Assembly: GCF_900129765.1 (NCBI RefSeq)
Contig: NZ_FQWU01000001.1
Coordinates: 1,550,001 to 1,614,000 of the forward strand
Origin: Massilia sp. CF038
GTDB taxonomy: Bacteria > Pseudomonadota > Gammaproteobacteria > Burkholderiales > Burkholderiaceae_D
DNA length: 64,000 nt
Direction of reading: 5' to 3'
Position numbers and translations under genes: made by a program. The notes under the pieces are model-generated. The model was not told where the DNA came from, ran no database searches, and was given only the letters and a program-made list of their open reading frames with translations. This document shows positions 16,901 through 24,361 of the stretch, piece after piece (position 1 is the stretch's first letter; every line of letters starts with the position of its first letter).

Positions 16901-17228
16901 GGCGGCAGCGCTCAAGCGCCTTGGCGGCAGCCTGACGGTGTATCAAATGGCGCTGCGCGGCTTTGAGGGCGAGATCGACAAACTGACCGAGCAGCTGTCA
17001 AACGCGATGGAAGGCGACCATGCCGACCTGGGCGCCGCGGCGCTGCATGTGATGCGCAGCCTGGCCGGGATGGTCGGTGCCGACCATCTGGCGGCGCTGG
17101 CGCAGGAGGCAGAGCATCTGTTGAAACTGGTGCCGCCGGTGGAAGGACGCTGGGCCGCCGTGCCGGCCGTGATGGCGGAGGCCGAGGTGGCCGTGCGCGC
17201 CGCCGCCGAACAGATGCAGGGCAGCTGA
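13926..17228 (+). CDS. hybrid sensor histidine kinase with dCache, PAS, two receivers and a C-terminal Hpt-like domain
   Basis: The 1100-residue protein has a membrane helix (~20-40), a periplasmic dCache-type sensor (~45-285), a second helix (~290-315), a PAS domain ('SETRFRSLTEGLPQMVWTSP'), HisKA ('ANMSHEIRSPMNAVLG', His478), HATPase with 'GTGLGLAISQRL', receiver 1 (Asp762 in 'LVDWRMPG'), receiver 2 (Asp913 in 'LMDIQMPD') and an Hpt-like helix bundle (His1041). The Hpt motif is 'HVMRS' where 'H.LKG' is usual, so phosphotransfer there may be altered. It encodes a phosphorelay, with no dedicated output domain nearby. No ribosome site precedes ATG 13926; ATG 13935 is an alternative. Confidence 0.9.
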   Translation: MQSMTLVSPARSTSVATKLGAAVVLVLAAVTLFVAYSVVHSRQRYIDAADSEARNLSFALDNALQSHFQEVDLALRRARQEFSDMHGQARFTPERFSTYLRSLKERMPQAAAVRGADADGMVVYGDEVDPAKPVDLKVREFYQRMRAEPGLVFGIPVRSRISGQMVFPLIMSLHRPDGSFGGSAYVNMNSSHISALTTSLSIGPHGAITLVDRERRLLHRFPELASTVPGKVLAVSAQAVALMDQGGKHASYTAASPLDGETRRFSVRRVGEYPVYVVVGLAERDVLAPWYDETRNAVAFLLVLYLLSAALLGGVFLALRRQLQAVQALSASETRFRSLTEGLPQMVWTSPDARQVDFLSHHWSAYSGVSAAELTRPGAIGKLIHAHDRPRVRAAWQAAIDSGDAFRCDCRLRRHDGAWRVFDNHALPQRAGGAIVGWVGSSTDITEQREAHEALELAKDQALAAGRAKSEFLANMSHEIRSPMNAVLGMLQLLQRTPLDTVQRDYAGKAGTSATALLGILNDILDFSKVEEGKLTLDVQPFSFDKLLRELAVILSANASGKGIEVLFNVSANVPAWVQGDELRLQQVLLNLAGNAIKFTETGEVVLSVEPVTLSDDSIDLHFSVRDTGIGIESEHLAHIFDGFSQAEASTARRFGGTGLGLAISQRLVQLMGGTLSVTSVAGQGSTFEFTIPMPRTDQQHVREISHALQYLRCLVVDDSPTGREVLAAIVRSFGWRADAVATGELALQAVAARPYDLVLVDWRMPGLDGWAMSEQLRRQVPSALAPLVIMVTAHDRELIALTQGRLQPVLDAMLSKPVTASVLFDTVTELRLATRRQVEGTPLAAILAAPVAVDARLAGLRLLVVDDNPVNQQVARELLAACGAEIAVASGGRAAVAAMCDEGRVFDLVLMDIQMPDMDGYAATAAIHARIGHAAPPIVAMTANALSSDRDAAHAAGMAAHVGKPFELERLVDVILRHARRPSVLQPCLNVAAALKRLGGSLTVYQMALRGFEGEIDKLTEQLSNAMEGDHADLGAAALHVMRSLAGMVGADHLAALAQEAEHLLKLVPPVEGRWAAVPAVMAEAEVAVRAAAEQMQGS

Positions 17229-17237
17229 CTGGCGCTG

Positions 17238-18653
17238 TCAGGCTGCCGCGATCAGCCGCCCCAGCGTGGCCATGGCCGCGTCCAGGCGCGCATCCCAGGG
17301 GTGACCGTAATTGAGGCGGATAAAATTGCCAAACGAACGGCGCGCCGAAAACATGGGGCCGGGCGCAACGCTGATCCCCAGCGACAGGGCGCGCCGGTGC
17401 ACCTCCAGCGCATCCACCCCGGGCGCCAGCTCGATCCACAAAAAATAGCCGCCGTCGGGGCGCGTGGCGCGCGTCCCCTTGGGGAAGTGGCGAATGACCG
17501 CTTCCAGCATGGCGCCTTGCTGGGCCGAGAGCGCATGGCGCAGCTGGCGTAAATGTTTGTCGTAGCCGCCTTTGGCCAGATAGTCGGCCAGGGCTGCCTG
17601 GGCCGGTGCGCTGGCCGACAGGGTGCGCGTCATTTTGAGCCTGGCCACGTCGCGCGTGTAGCGCCCGGCCACGGTCCAGCCCACCCGGTAGCCTGGTGCC
17701 AGGCACTTGGAAAACGAGGATGAATGCAGTACCAGGCCATGCTTGTCCCAGGCCTTGGCCGGCAACGGCCGGCGGCTGCCGAAATACAGTTCGCCGTAGA
17801 CGTCGTCCTCGATCAGGGGCACGCCGTGCGCGGCCAGCAGTTCGACCAGTGCCTGCTTGTTCTGGTCCGGCATCAGGCTGCCGACCGGGTTCTGGAAGTT
17901 CGTCATCAGCCAGCAAGCCTTGGGCTGGTGCCGCTCCAGTGCCGTGGCCAGGGCGCCCAGATCGATGCCTTCGCGCGCGTGTACCGGTACTTCAATGGCG
18001 CGCAGGCCATGGCTCTCGAGTGCCTGCAAGGCGCCGTAAAACGCGGGCGACTCAACGATGACGGCGTCGCCGGGCCGCGTGACCGCATGCAGGCACAGGT
18101 TCAGTCCTTCCAGGGCGCCATTGGTAATGACGATGTCGTCGGTGTGCACGTGCATGCCGTCGGCCAGATAGCGCAAGGCGATCTGACGCCGCAGACTGGC
18201 ATTGCCGGGCGAGATATCATCGACCGAACTCCATGGATCCATGCTTTGCACGCTGGACGCCATGGAGCGGGCCAGGCGCTGCAGGGGAAACAGCAGCGGA
18301 CTGGGAAAGGCCGAGCCAAACGGCACCACGTCACGCGCCTTGGCTGATTCGAGAATGTCGAACACCAGGGCGCTGACGTCAACCGGGCCCGATTCTTCGC
18401 TGGGCGCCTGTTCGCCGCGGCCGGGCTCGGGCAGCTGGCTTTTCGCGCCAGCGGCGACAAAGTAGCCGGAGCGCTCGCGCGCCCGAATCAGGCCGCGCGC
18501 TTCAAGCAGGTAGTACGCTTCGAACACGGTCGACGGGCTCACGCCGCGGCTGGCACTGGCCTGGCGCACCGATGGCAGCCGGTCGCCCAGTTTCATGACG
18601 CCAGCCCGGATCGACTGGGCGATTTCTTCGGCGTAGGCTTCGTACAGTTTCAT
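17238..18653 (-). CDS. MocR-type regulator (GntR HTH plus aminotransferase-like domain)
   Basis: Starting at ATG 18653, the 471-residue protein has a GntR winged helix ('YAEEIAQSIRAGVMKLGDRLPSVRQASASRGVSPSTVFEAYYLLEARGLIRAR') and a fold-type I aminotransferase domain, with the PLP Lys in 'LHSSSFSKCLAPGYRVGW' and 'LIEDDVYGELYFG'. It is a second MocR protein, distinct from the one at 8377 in sequence and linker. Its start lies 2 bp after the stop of a DUF2970 gene, so the two form an operon. The divergent genes are two c-type cytochromes. A perfect 7+4+7 palindrome sits between and is a candidate operator. Confidence 0.87.
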   Translation of the reverse strand: MKLYEAYAEEIAQSIRAGVMKLGDRLPSVRQASASRGVSPSTVFEAYYLLEARGLIRARERSGYFVAAGAKSQLPEPGRGEQAPSEESGPVDVSALVFDILESAKARDVVPFGSAFPSPLLFPLQRLARSMASSVQSMDPWSSVDDISPGNASLRRQIALRYLADGMHVHTDDIVITNGALEGLNLCLHAVTRPGDAVIVESPAFYGALQALESHGLRAIEVPVHAREGIDLGALATALERHQPKACWLMTNFQNPVGSLMPDQNKQALVELLAAHGVPLIEDDVYGELYFGSRRPLPAKAWDKHGLVLHSSSFSKCLAPGYRVGWTVAGRYTRDVARLKMTRTLSASAPAQAALADYLAKGGYDKHLRQLRHALSAQQGAMLEAVIRHFPKGTRATRPDGGYFLWIELAPGVDALEVHRRALSLGISVAPGPMFSARRSFGNFIRLNYGHPWDARLDAAMATLGRLIAAA

Positions 18654-18655
18654 CG

Positions 18656-18862
18656 TCAGGCGGACAGGGCAAAGCGCACAGCCAGCAGCAGCACGCCAAT
18701 CAACATGGCGGTACCGACCAGCGCGGCGATGATCACGTACAGCGGATTCATGGCGCCGGCGGCGTCGGTATCGAAGTCGCGTTTGCGGCGCAGGCCGATG
18801 AACGACCAGGCAACCGCGATCATGGTGGCGCCGAACGAACGTTTGGGGGGCAGCTGTGTCAT
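18656..18862 (-). CDS. DUF2970 family small membrane protein
   Basis: The 68 residues read 'GATMIAVAWSFIGLRRKRDFDTDAAGAMNPLYVIIAALVGTAMLIGVLLLAV', the pattern of DUF2970: a short amphipathic 'AWSFIGLR' helix, a charged loop and one C-terminal membrane helix. The family is common in betaproteobacteria and has no known function. It is the first gene of a two-gene operon with the MocR regulator, 2 bp apart. Confidence 0.85.
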   Translation of the reverse strand: MTQLPPKRSFGATMIAVAWSFIGLRRKRDFDTDAAGAMNPLYVIIAALVGTAMLIGVLLLAVRFALSA

Positions 18863-18949
18863 GTTTCGGGTCCTTGTATGCGAGTGGCAAACAGATTGTC
18901 GCCCGTTCGCTGCGAAAAGAACAGATGCAGTTCGGCTTGAAAACAGCGT

Positions 18950-18967
18950 ATCAGATGTTCATCTGAT
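18950..18967. promoter_or_regulatory. palindromic candidate operator between MocR/DUF2970 and cytochrome genes
   Basis: ATCAGAT-gttc-ATCTGAT is a perfect inverted repeat of 7-bp arms in the 188-bp divergent region. A related ACAGAT half-site lies about 30 bp away. The symmetry fits a dimeric regulator, plausibly the MocR protein encoded next to it. Confidence 0.5.
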
Positions 18968-19050
18968 CTGCAAAAATCCGTGCCGACTGATTCTGTACCG
19001 GAGCACGCTGGCGCGCGAGAATGATGTGGCCAAATCACGAATGGAACATC

Positions 19051-19749
19051 ATGAACCCGTATCTCGAGCGCCTTCTATTTAGCTGCCTGCTCGGTGCCAG
19101 CGCAGCCGCAGCCAATGCAGCCGAGCTGCCCGCGCCGCGCATGGCCGAGCGCAGTGCCGCCTGCGTCGCTTGCCACGGCAAGCAGGGGCAGGCCAGCAGC
19201 GATGGCCTGTTCCCGCGCATTGCGGGCAAGCCGCAAGCCTATCTTTACCAGCAGTTGCTGTCGTTTCGCGATGGACGGCGTGTGCACGCGCAGATGTCCT
19301 ATCTGCTGGCGCCCCTGTCGGACGCCTACCTGAATGACATGGCAAGCTGGTTCGCCGACCAGCATGTGCCATACCCGGCACCAGCGCCTGTCAAGGTCAC
19401 GCCCCAGGTGCTGGCGCATGGCCGCCAGCTGGTCATGCAGGGCGACCCGTCGCGCCAGATCCCTGCCTGCGTGGCTTGTCACGGCCAGCAATTGAGCGGC
19501 GTGCTGCCTGGTACGCCCGGTTTGCTTGGGCTGCCACGCGATTATCTGAATCTGCAGTTTGGTGCATGGCGCACCGGCGTGCGCCGGGCGGCTGCACCCG
19601 ATTGCATGGCGCAGGTGGCAAGCCGGCTCACCCCGGACGAGGTGACGGCGGTGGCTGCATGGCTGGCCAGCCAGCCGGTGCCTGCTGCCTATGCGCCGGC
19701 AAGCGCGCACCTTGCGCCCCTGCCGCTCGAATGCGGGAGTGCGAAATGA
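19051..19749 (+). CDS. diheme c-type cytochrome (cytochrome c4-like)
   Basis: ATG 19051 is chosen because it gives a normal Sec signal peptide ('MNPYLERLLFSCLLGASAAAANA'); an in-frame ATG at 19021 would add 10 residues. The 232-residue protein carries two heme motifs CVACH, one in each half, in repeated modules ('SAACVACHGKQGQ', 'IPACVACHGQQLSG') as in cytochrome c4. It would transfer electrons in the periplasm. Its stop overlaps the next start as ATGA, so it is coupled to the triheme cytochrome gene. No dehydrogenase or oxidase gene adjoins. Confidence 0.88.
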   Translation: MNPYLERLLFSCLLGASAAAANAAELPAPRMAERSAACVACHGKQGQASSDGLFPRIAGKPQAYLYQQLLSFRDGRRVHAQMSYLLAPLSDAYLNDMASWFADQHVPYPAPAPVKVTPQVLAHGRQLVMQGDPSRQIPACVACHGQQLSGVLPGTPGLLGLPRDYLNLQFGAWRTGVRRAAAPDCMAQVASRLTPDEVTAVAAWLASQPVPAAYAPASAHLAPLPLECGSAK

Positions 19750-20999
19750 AGCGCATTCTGACAGCCCTGATGGCCTGCGCCCTTGCGGTTCTGGGCGCGG
19801 TGTACCTGTTCCAGCGCATGCATGACGCGGGCAGCGCTCTGCCGGCAGTGGCGGTGGCAGACCGCGCAGCCCAGATCACGCGCGGTGCGTACCTGGCCAA
19901 GGCGGGCAACTGCATGGGCTGCCATACGGCCAACGGCGGCCAGCCTTACGCCGGCGGTCGCGCGCTGGAAACGCCGTTCGGCGTGATGTACGCGCCGAAT
20001 CTGACTGCCGATGCGGCCACCGGGATCGGCAGCTGGAGCGCGGATGACTTCTGGCGCGCACTTCACAACGGCAAATCGAAAGACGGGCGCTTTTTGTATC
20101 CGGCCTTCCCCTATCCGAACTACACCAAGGTCACGCGGGCCGACGCCGACGCCATGTTTGCCTGGTTCGGTACAGTGCCCGCCGTGCGCCAGCCCAATCG
20201 CGCGCACGCCCTGCGGTTTCCATACAATCAGCGCGCTTTGCTGGCGTTCTGGCGGGCGCTGTATTTCACGCCGGGCGAATTCGTTCCCGAGCCAGGGCAG
20301 AGCGTGCTGTGGAACCGCGGCGCGTATCTGGTGCAGGGACTGGGGCATTGCAGTGCATGCCATGCGCCGCGCAATGCTCTCGGCGCCAGTGTGGGCGAAT
20401 TGCGGCTCGGTGGCGGGACGCTGGGCGAACCGGAATGGCACGCTCCCGCATTGGGCGGGGTGGGCGATACGATGGAACTGGCGGAGCTGCTGCAAACCGG
20501 CGTATCCGGTCAGCGCGCCCTGTCCGGGCCGATGGCGCAGGTGGCCGGCGCCAGTCTGCAGCATTTGAAGCCTGATGATGTCAGCGCCATGGCCAGCTAT
20601 CTGGTGACCCTGCCTGCCGCCGTGCCGCAGCCAGCCAGGGCTCTGCCGGAAGGCAGTGCAACGGTGTTGCGCCATGGCGCCAGGCTCTATGAACAGCATT
20701 GCGCCAGCTGCCACGGCGAACAAGGAGAAGGCGAAGCGCGCGTCTATCCGCGTCTGGCCGGAAGGGGCGCGCACGCCAACGGTTTGCCTGGGAATGCGAT
20801 CCGGATGGTACTCGACGGTGGTTATGGGCCCAGCACGCAAGACAATCCGCGCCCATTCGGCATGCCGCCGTTCAGCGCCACACTGTCCGACGCCGACGTG
20901 GCAGCGGTGCTGTCGCATGTGCGTACCAGCTGGGGGAATCAGGGGTCGGTCGTGCTGCCGCAGGAGGTTGGCCGCCTGCGTGCTACGCCAGGGCGTTAA
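19746..20999 (+). CDS. triheme c-type cytochrome (alcohol/aldehyde dehydrogenase cytochrome-subunit type)
   Basis: The 417-residue protein starts with a signal-anchor ('ILTALMACALAVLGAVYLF') and has three CxxCH motifs (CMGCH, CSACH, CASCH), each followed by a cytochrome c module. Family marks are 'GAYLAKAGNCMGCHT', 'GVMYAPNLTADAATGIGSWS' and 'RGAYLVQGLGHCSACHAPRN'. This is the architecture of the cytochrome subunit of membrane-bound alcohol, gluconate or aldehyde dehydrogenases, which pass electrons to ubiquinone or an oxidase. No catalytic subunit is encoded nearby, so the partner must lie elsewhere. The start overlaps the upstream stop. The 3' end overlaps the convergent LysR gene by 17 bp. 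Confidence 0.88.
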   Translation: MKRILTALMACALAVLGAVYLFQRMHDAGSALPAVAVADRAAQITRGAYLAKAGNCMGCHTANGGQPYAGGRALETPFGVMYAPNLTADAATGIGSWSADDFWRALHNGKSKDGRFLYPAFPYPNYTKVTRADADAMFAWFGTVPAVRQPNRAHALRFPYNQRALLAFWRALYFTPGEFVPEPGQSVLWNRGAYLVQGLGHCSACHAPRNALGASVGELRLGGGTLGEPEWHAPALGGVGDTMELAELLQTGVSGQRALSGPMAQVAGASLQHLKPDDVSAMASYLVTLPAAVPQPARALPEGSATVLRHGARLYEQHCASCHGEQGEGEARVYPRLAGRGAHANGLPGNAIRMVLDGGYGPSTQDNPRPFGMPPFSATLSDADVAAVLSHVRTSWGNQGSVVLPQEVGRLRATPGR

Positions 21000-21891
21000 G
21001 GCCGCCGTCGGCGCGCAGGCTGGCGCTGAGCATGTCGATAAATGCACGTACCTTGGCCGAGCCGTACTTGCTTTCGCGGTGGAGCACATGCACAGGCCAG
21101 GGTTCTTCCTCGTACGGTGCCAGTACCACGCTGATGGCGCCGGCCGCCACCTGCGCCGCCACCTGGTAGGACAGCAGACGTGCGATCCCCAGGCCCTGCA
21201 TGACCGCTTCAATGGCGGCGTCGTTGCTGCTCACGGTCAGGCGCGGCTGCATGCGCAGGGCGCTGGGTTCGGCGCCACCGCCGAACTTCCATTCCACCCG
21301 AGGCGACACGCCGCTGGCAGCGATGATGGTGTGCTGCGCCAGCTCGGCCGGGCTGCGCGGTACGCCATGCCGCGCCAGGTAGGCAGGCGATGCGCACAGT
21401 ACCCGGCGCACGCTGCCCACCCGCAGCGCCTTGAGACTGGAGTCGGGCAAATGTCCGATGCGCACCGCGACGTCCATGCCCTCGTCGACCAGATTGACGC
21501 TGCGGTCGACAAAAAAAGCCGAGATATCCACCGCGGGGTAGCGCTGCAGGAAGGCGACCACGGTCGGCATCACATACAGTTTGCCGAACAAGACCGGTGC
21601 GGTGACCGCCAGCTGCCCCCGCGGCGAGGCATTGATGCCGCTGGCTGCTTCGTCGGCTTCGGCGATTCTGGCCATGATGTCGCGCGCATCGGCCAGATAG
21701 CGTGCGCCGGCCTCGGTCAGGCGCACGCTGCGCGTGGTGCGCTGGAAGAGCTTTACGCCGAGCTGCGTTTCAAGACTGACGACGGCGCGCGTGATGGCCG
21801 CGGGCGACAGATTGAGCTTGCGCGAGGCAGCAGCAAAGCTCTGGTCCTCGCCCACGGCGATCAGCACGGTCATCAAGTGCATCCGGTCCAT
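20983..21891 (-). CDS. LysR-family transcriptional regulator
   Basis: ATG 21891 follows GGAG at the right distance and gives 302 residues. The N-terminal winged helix is classic ('MTVLIAVGEDQSFAAASRKLNLSPAAITRAVVSLETQLGVKLFQRTTRSVRLTEAG'), followed by the periplasmic-binding-like effector domain. It is divergent, with 172 bp between, from the DsrE-like/PPOX/ferredoxin-reductase operon, which is its likely target by the usual LysR arrangement. The intergenic stretch 21905-21945 has several ATATT repeats that could be its site. The effector is unknown. Confidence 0.9.
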   Translation of the reverse strand: MDRMHLMTVLIAVGEDQSFAAASRKLNLSPAAITRAVVSLETQLGVKLFQRTTRSVRLTEAGARYLADARDIMARIAEADEAASGINASPRGQLAVTAPVLFGKLYVMPTVVAFLQRYPAVDISAFFVDRSVNLVDEGMDVAVRIGHLPDSSLKALRVGSVRRVLCASPAYLARHGVPRSPAELAQHTIIAASGVSPRVEWKFGGGAEPSALRMQPRLTVSSNDAAIEAVMQGLGIARLLSYQVAAQVAAGAISVVLAPYEEEPWPVHVLHRESKYGSAKVRAFIDMLSASLRADGGLNALA

Positions 21892-22063
21892 TGTTTCACT
21901 CCTTGCCAATAAATATTGAATATTCCCGCATATTCGCAGTTTACCCCTTCGCGCAGCGAAATAGTCAATTGCGGTTTGCAGCCTTCTGGAAATTTGCCAG
22001 CTGCGTAGACTGGGTTTCAACGGCAGCCCGCTTCGGGCGCCGCCCCACCCAAGGAGAAGCACC

Positions 22064-22443
22064 ATGAAAGCAGCAATCGTTATCCTTTCCGACCCAAAAA
22101 ACGGCGGCGAAGAGGCCCTGGGCCGCGCCTTCAATGGCCTGGCTAGCGCCTATGACTTTCAGCAGCGCGGGATCGACAGCGCGATCTACTTCCAGGGCAC
22201 CGGCACGCGCTGGCCTGGCGTGCTGGCCGACGCGCAGCATCCGCTGCATGCGCTGTTCAACGCCGTGCAGGGCAGTGTGGCAGGCGTTTCGTGCGGCTGC
22301 GCCGACGTGTTTGGCGCTGCCGAAGATGCAATCAAAAAAAAAGCGGCTTCGACCTGGTGGTCGATAACAAGGTGCCCGGCACCTCGGGCTTGCCCAGCCT
22401 GGGCAAGATGACGGCCGACGGCTATACGGTATTCACGTTTTAA
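22064..22443 (+). pseudogene. DsrE-family protein gene with a -1 frameshift at an A9 run
   Basis: The gene starts at ATG 22064 behind AAGGAG and reads a DsrE-like protein: 'MKAAIVILSDPKNGGEEALGRAFNG', then a Cys-containing 'VAGVSCGCADVFGAAEDAIKKK'. At the nine A's (22334-22342) the zero frame turns into Pro/Arg/Trp-rich sequence and stops at 22411. The -1 frame continues with a sensible 33-residue tail, 'SGFDLVVDNKVPGTSG...YTVFTF', ending at 22443. One A too few in the sequence, a true mutation, or slippage on the A-run would each explain this. DsrE proteins move sulfur or act in redox reactions. It is the first gene of the operon with the PPOX and reductase genes. Confidence 0.8.
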
Positions 22444-22468
22444 ACAAAAACCAGCCACGGAGGCCACC

Positions 22469-23416
22469 ATGCATGCAGCGAGCGTATTTCACGAAGGCGA
22501 ACGCGCAGTTCAGGCGCGCGCAGGGGAGGCAGTCATCGCCGACCACAATGGCACGGTGCTCTCGACCCAGGTGATCCCCGGGGCGCGCGCCTTCATCAGC
22601 AAGCAGTTCATGGCCGCCGTGGCCAGCGTCGACCAGCAGGGGCGGGTCTGGTCGTCGGTCCTGTTCGGGCAGCCGGGTTTTTTGCACACCGCCGACGGCA
22701 CCACGATTCTGGTGGACGTGGCGCGCGCCGAACGTGATGCCAGCGACCCGTTCTGGGCAAATATCGGCACCAAAGCGCAGGTAGGCATGCTGTTCATCGA
22801 GATCGGTTCGCGCCGGCGCTACCGCGTCAATGGCGCCCTGCTTGCCGAGCATGAGGGCGGCATCGAAATCGGGATTCGTGAAGCCTATCCGAACTGCCCC
22901 AAATTCATCCAGCGCCGCAAGCTGGTCGACATGGGGCAGGGCGTGGGCGTCGATGCTGGCGCCCTGTCGGGCACCAGCATCGACGCTGCACTGGCCACGC
23001 TGATCGCGCATGCCGACACCCTGTTCGTGGCCAGCGTGCACGCCGAGCGCGGGGCCGACGCGTCGCATCGCGGTGGCGCGCCCGGCTTTGTTACCTTGCT
23101 CGATGCCCACACCTTGCGCATCCCCGACTACCAGGGCAACAGCATGTTCAACACGCTGGGCAACTTCAGCGTCGATCCCCATGCCGGCATCTGCATTCCC
23201 GACTTTGCCGGCAACCGCCTGCTGCAATTGACGGGGCGGGTCACGCTGCGCTGGGACGAACCCGATCCGCGGGGACTGACCGGTGGCACCGGCCGCTTTT
23301 GGGATGTGGCAGTCGACAGCTGGCATTTGCGCGCCATTCCACAGCGGCTGGAATGGGAATATTTGGATGCCTCACCCTTTAATCCGCCGGTGGGCGCGCA
23401 GGAGTCACTGTCATGA
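22469..23416 (+). CDS. pyridoxamine 5'-phosphate oxidase-family flavin protein
   Basis: The 315-residue protein has a split-barrel flavin-binding domain ('FISKQFMAAVASVDQQGRVWSSVLFGQPGFLHTADGTTILVDV', 'PGFVTLLDAHTLRIPDYQGNSMFNTLGNFSVDPHAGICIPDF') in the longer form that often precedes or is fused to ferredoxin reductases. It would bind FMN or FAD. RBS ACGGAGG. The start lies 25 bp after the shifted end of the DsrE-like gene, and its TGA overlaps the ATG of the reductase (ATGA). The pairing suggests it works as a two-component redox enzyme with that reductase (inference). Substrate unknown. Confidence 0.85.
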   Translation: MHAASVFHEGERAVQARAGEAVIADHNGTVLSTQVIPGARAFISKQFMAAVASVDQQGRVWSSVLFGQPGFLHTADGTTILVDVARAERDASDPFWANIGTKAQVGMLFIEIGSRRRYRVNGALLAEHEGGIEIGIREAYPNCPKFIQRRKLVDMGQGVGVDAGALSGTSIDAALATLIAHADTLFVASVHAERGADASHRGGAPGFVTLLDAHTLRIPDYQGNSMFNTLGNFSVDPHAGICIPDFAGNRLLQLTGRVTLRWDEPDPRGLTGGTGRFWDVAVDSWHLRAIPQRLEWEYLDASPFNPPVGAQESLS

Positions 23417-24354
23417 AGCTGATCGTTCGCCAGATCGTTGCCCACGGCGAGGCTGTGCGCGAATTACGGCTGCAGCGCGCCGACGGCGCAGCGCTGCCCG
23501 CATGGAGCGCGGGCGCCCACATCAAACTGGCGCTGCCGCTTGCGGCGCAAGGTCCGGTCGAGCGGCGCTATTCGCTGGTGGGCGCGCCTGGCGACACCAG
23601 CACCTATCGTATCGCGGTGCTGCGCGAACCGCTGGGCAAGGGCTCTGCCTGGCTGCACGAGAATGTCAGTGAAGGCGATGCCATCGAGGTCGATGGTCCT
23701 TACACCAGTTTTTCACCCAGGGCCGGGGCCGGGCGCGCGCTTCTGATTGCAGGCGGAATTGGCGTTACCCCACTGGTGTCGATTGCCCATGCGCTTGCAA
23801 GCCAGGGCGTGCCTTGCCGCTGTCACTACCTGGTTTCTGAGCGCGCGCGCGCTGTGCTGCTGGCAGAACTGGAGACGATTGGTGCAGTCGATGTGAATTT
23901 GCATGTCAGCGGGGAGCAGGGCGGACGCGCCGATCTGGGCGCCATACTGGGCCCTTACAGCGCCGGCGACGTGGTGTACGCATGCGGGCCGGCGCCCATG
24001 CTCGCTGCCCTGCGCGCCAGCGCCGCTGCACTTGGGTGGCCGGCCGCATCAGTGGTAATCGAGAGCTTCGGCGCACGCAGCAACGCGCAGGACGAAGCGC
24101 TGACCGTGCACCTGGCGCAGTCGGAGCTGACCCTGTCGGTGGCGCCCGGCACCACCATTCTCGATGCGCTGATCGCGGCGGACGTATTCGTGGCGTGGGA
24201 TTGCAAGCGTGGCGAGTGCGGCAACTGCTTCACCCAGGTCAGCGAAGGCATTCCGATCCACCGCGATGTGTGCCTGACGCCGGTCCAGCAACAGGTCGGC
24301 ATGTGCACCTGTGTTTCGTGGGCCGGGGGCGGGCGCCTGGTGCTGGACCTGTAG
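23413..24354 (+). CDS. PDR/VanB-family ferredoxin reductase
   Basis: The 313 residues contain, in order, a flavin-binding barrel ('ERRYSLVGAPGD'), an NAD(P)-binding domain ('LLIAGGIGVTPLVSIAHAL', 'DVVYACGPAPMLAAL') and a C-terminal plant-type 2Fe-2S ferredoxin domain with ligands in 'CKRGECGNCF' plus a downstream Cys ('GMCTCVSWA'). This is the phthalate dioxygenase reductase/vanillate demethylase reductase layout. It passes electrons from NAD(P)H to an oxygenase or other acceptor. No Rieske oxygenase is adjacent; the overlapping upstream flavin protein is the most likely partner. Confidence 0.9.
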   Translation: MKLIVRQIVAHGEAVRELRLQRADGAALPAWSAGAHIKLALPLAAQGPVERRYSLVGAPGDTSTYRIAVLREPLGKGSAWLHENVSEGDAIEVDGPYTSFSPRAGAGRALLIAGGIGVTPLVSIAHALASQGVPCRCHYLVSERARAVLLAELETIGAVDVNLHVSGEQGGRADLGAILGPYSAGDVVYACGPAPMLAALRASAAALGWPAASVVIESFGARSNAQDEALTVHLAQSELTLSVAPGTTILDALIAADVFVAWDCKRGECGNCFTQVSEGIPIHRDVCLTPVQQQVGMCTCVSWAGGGRLVLDL

Positions 24355-24361
24355 GGCCTGA

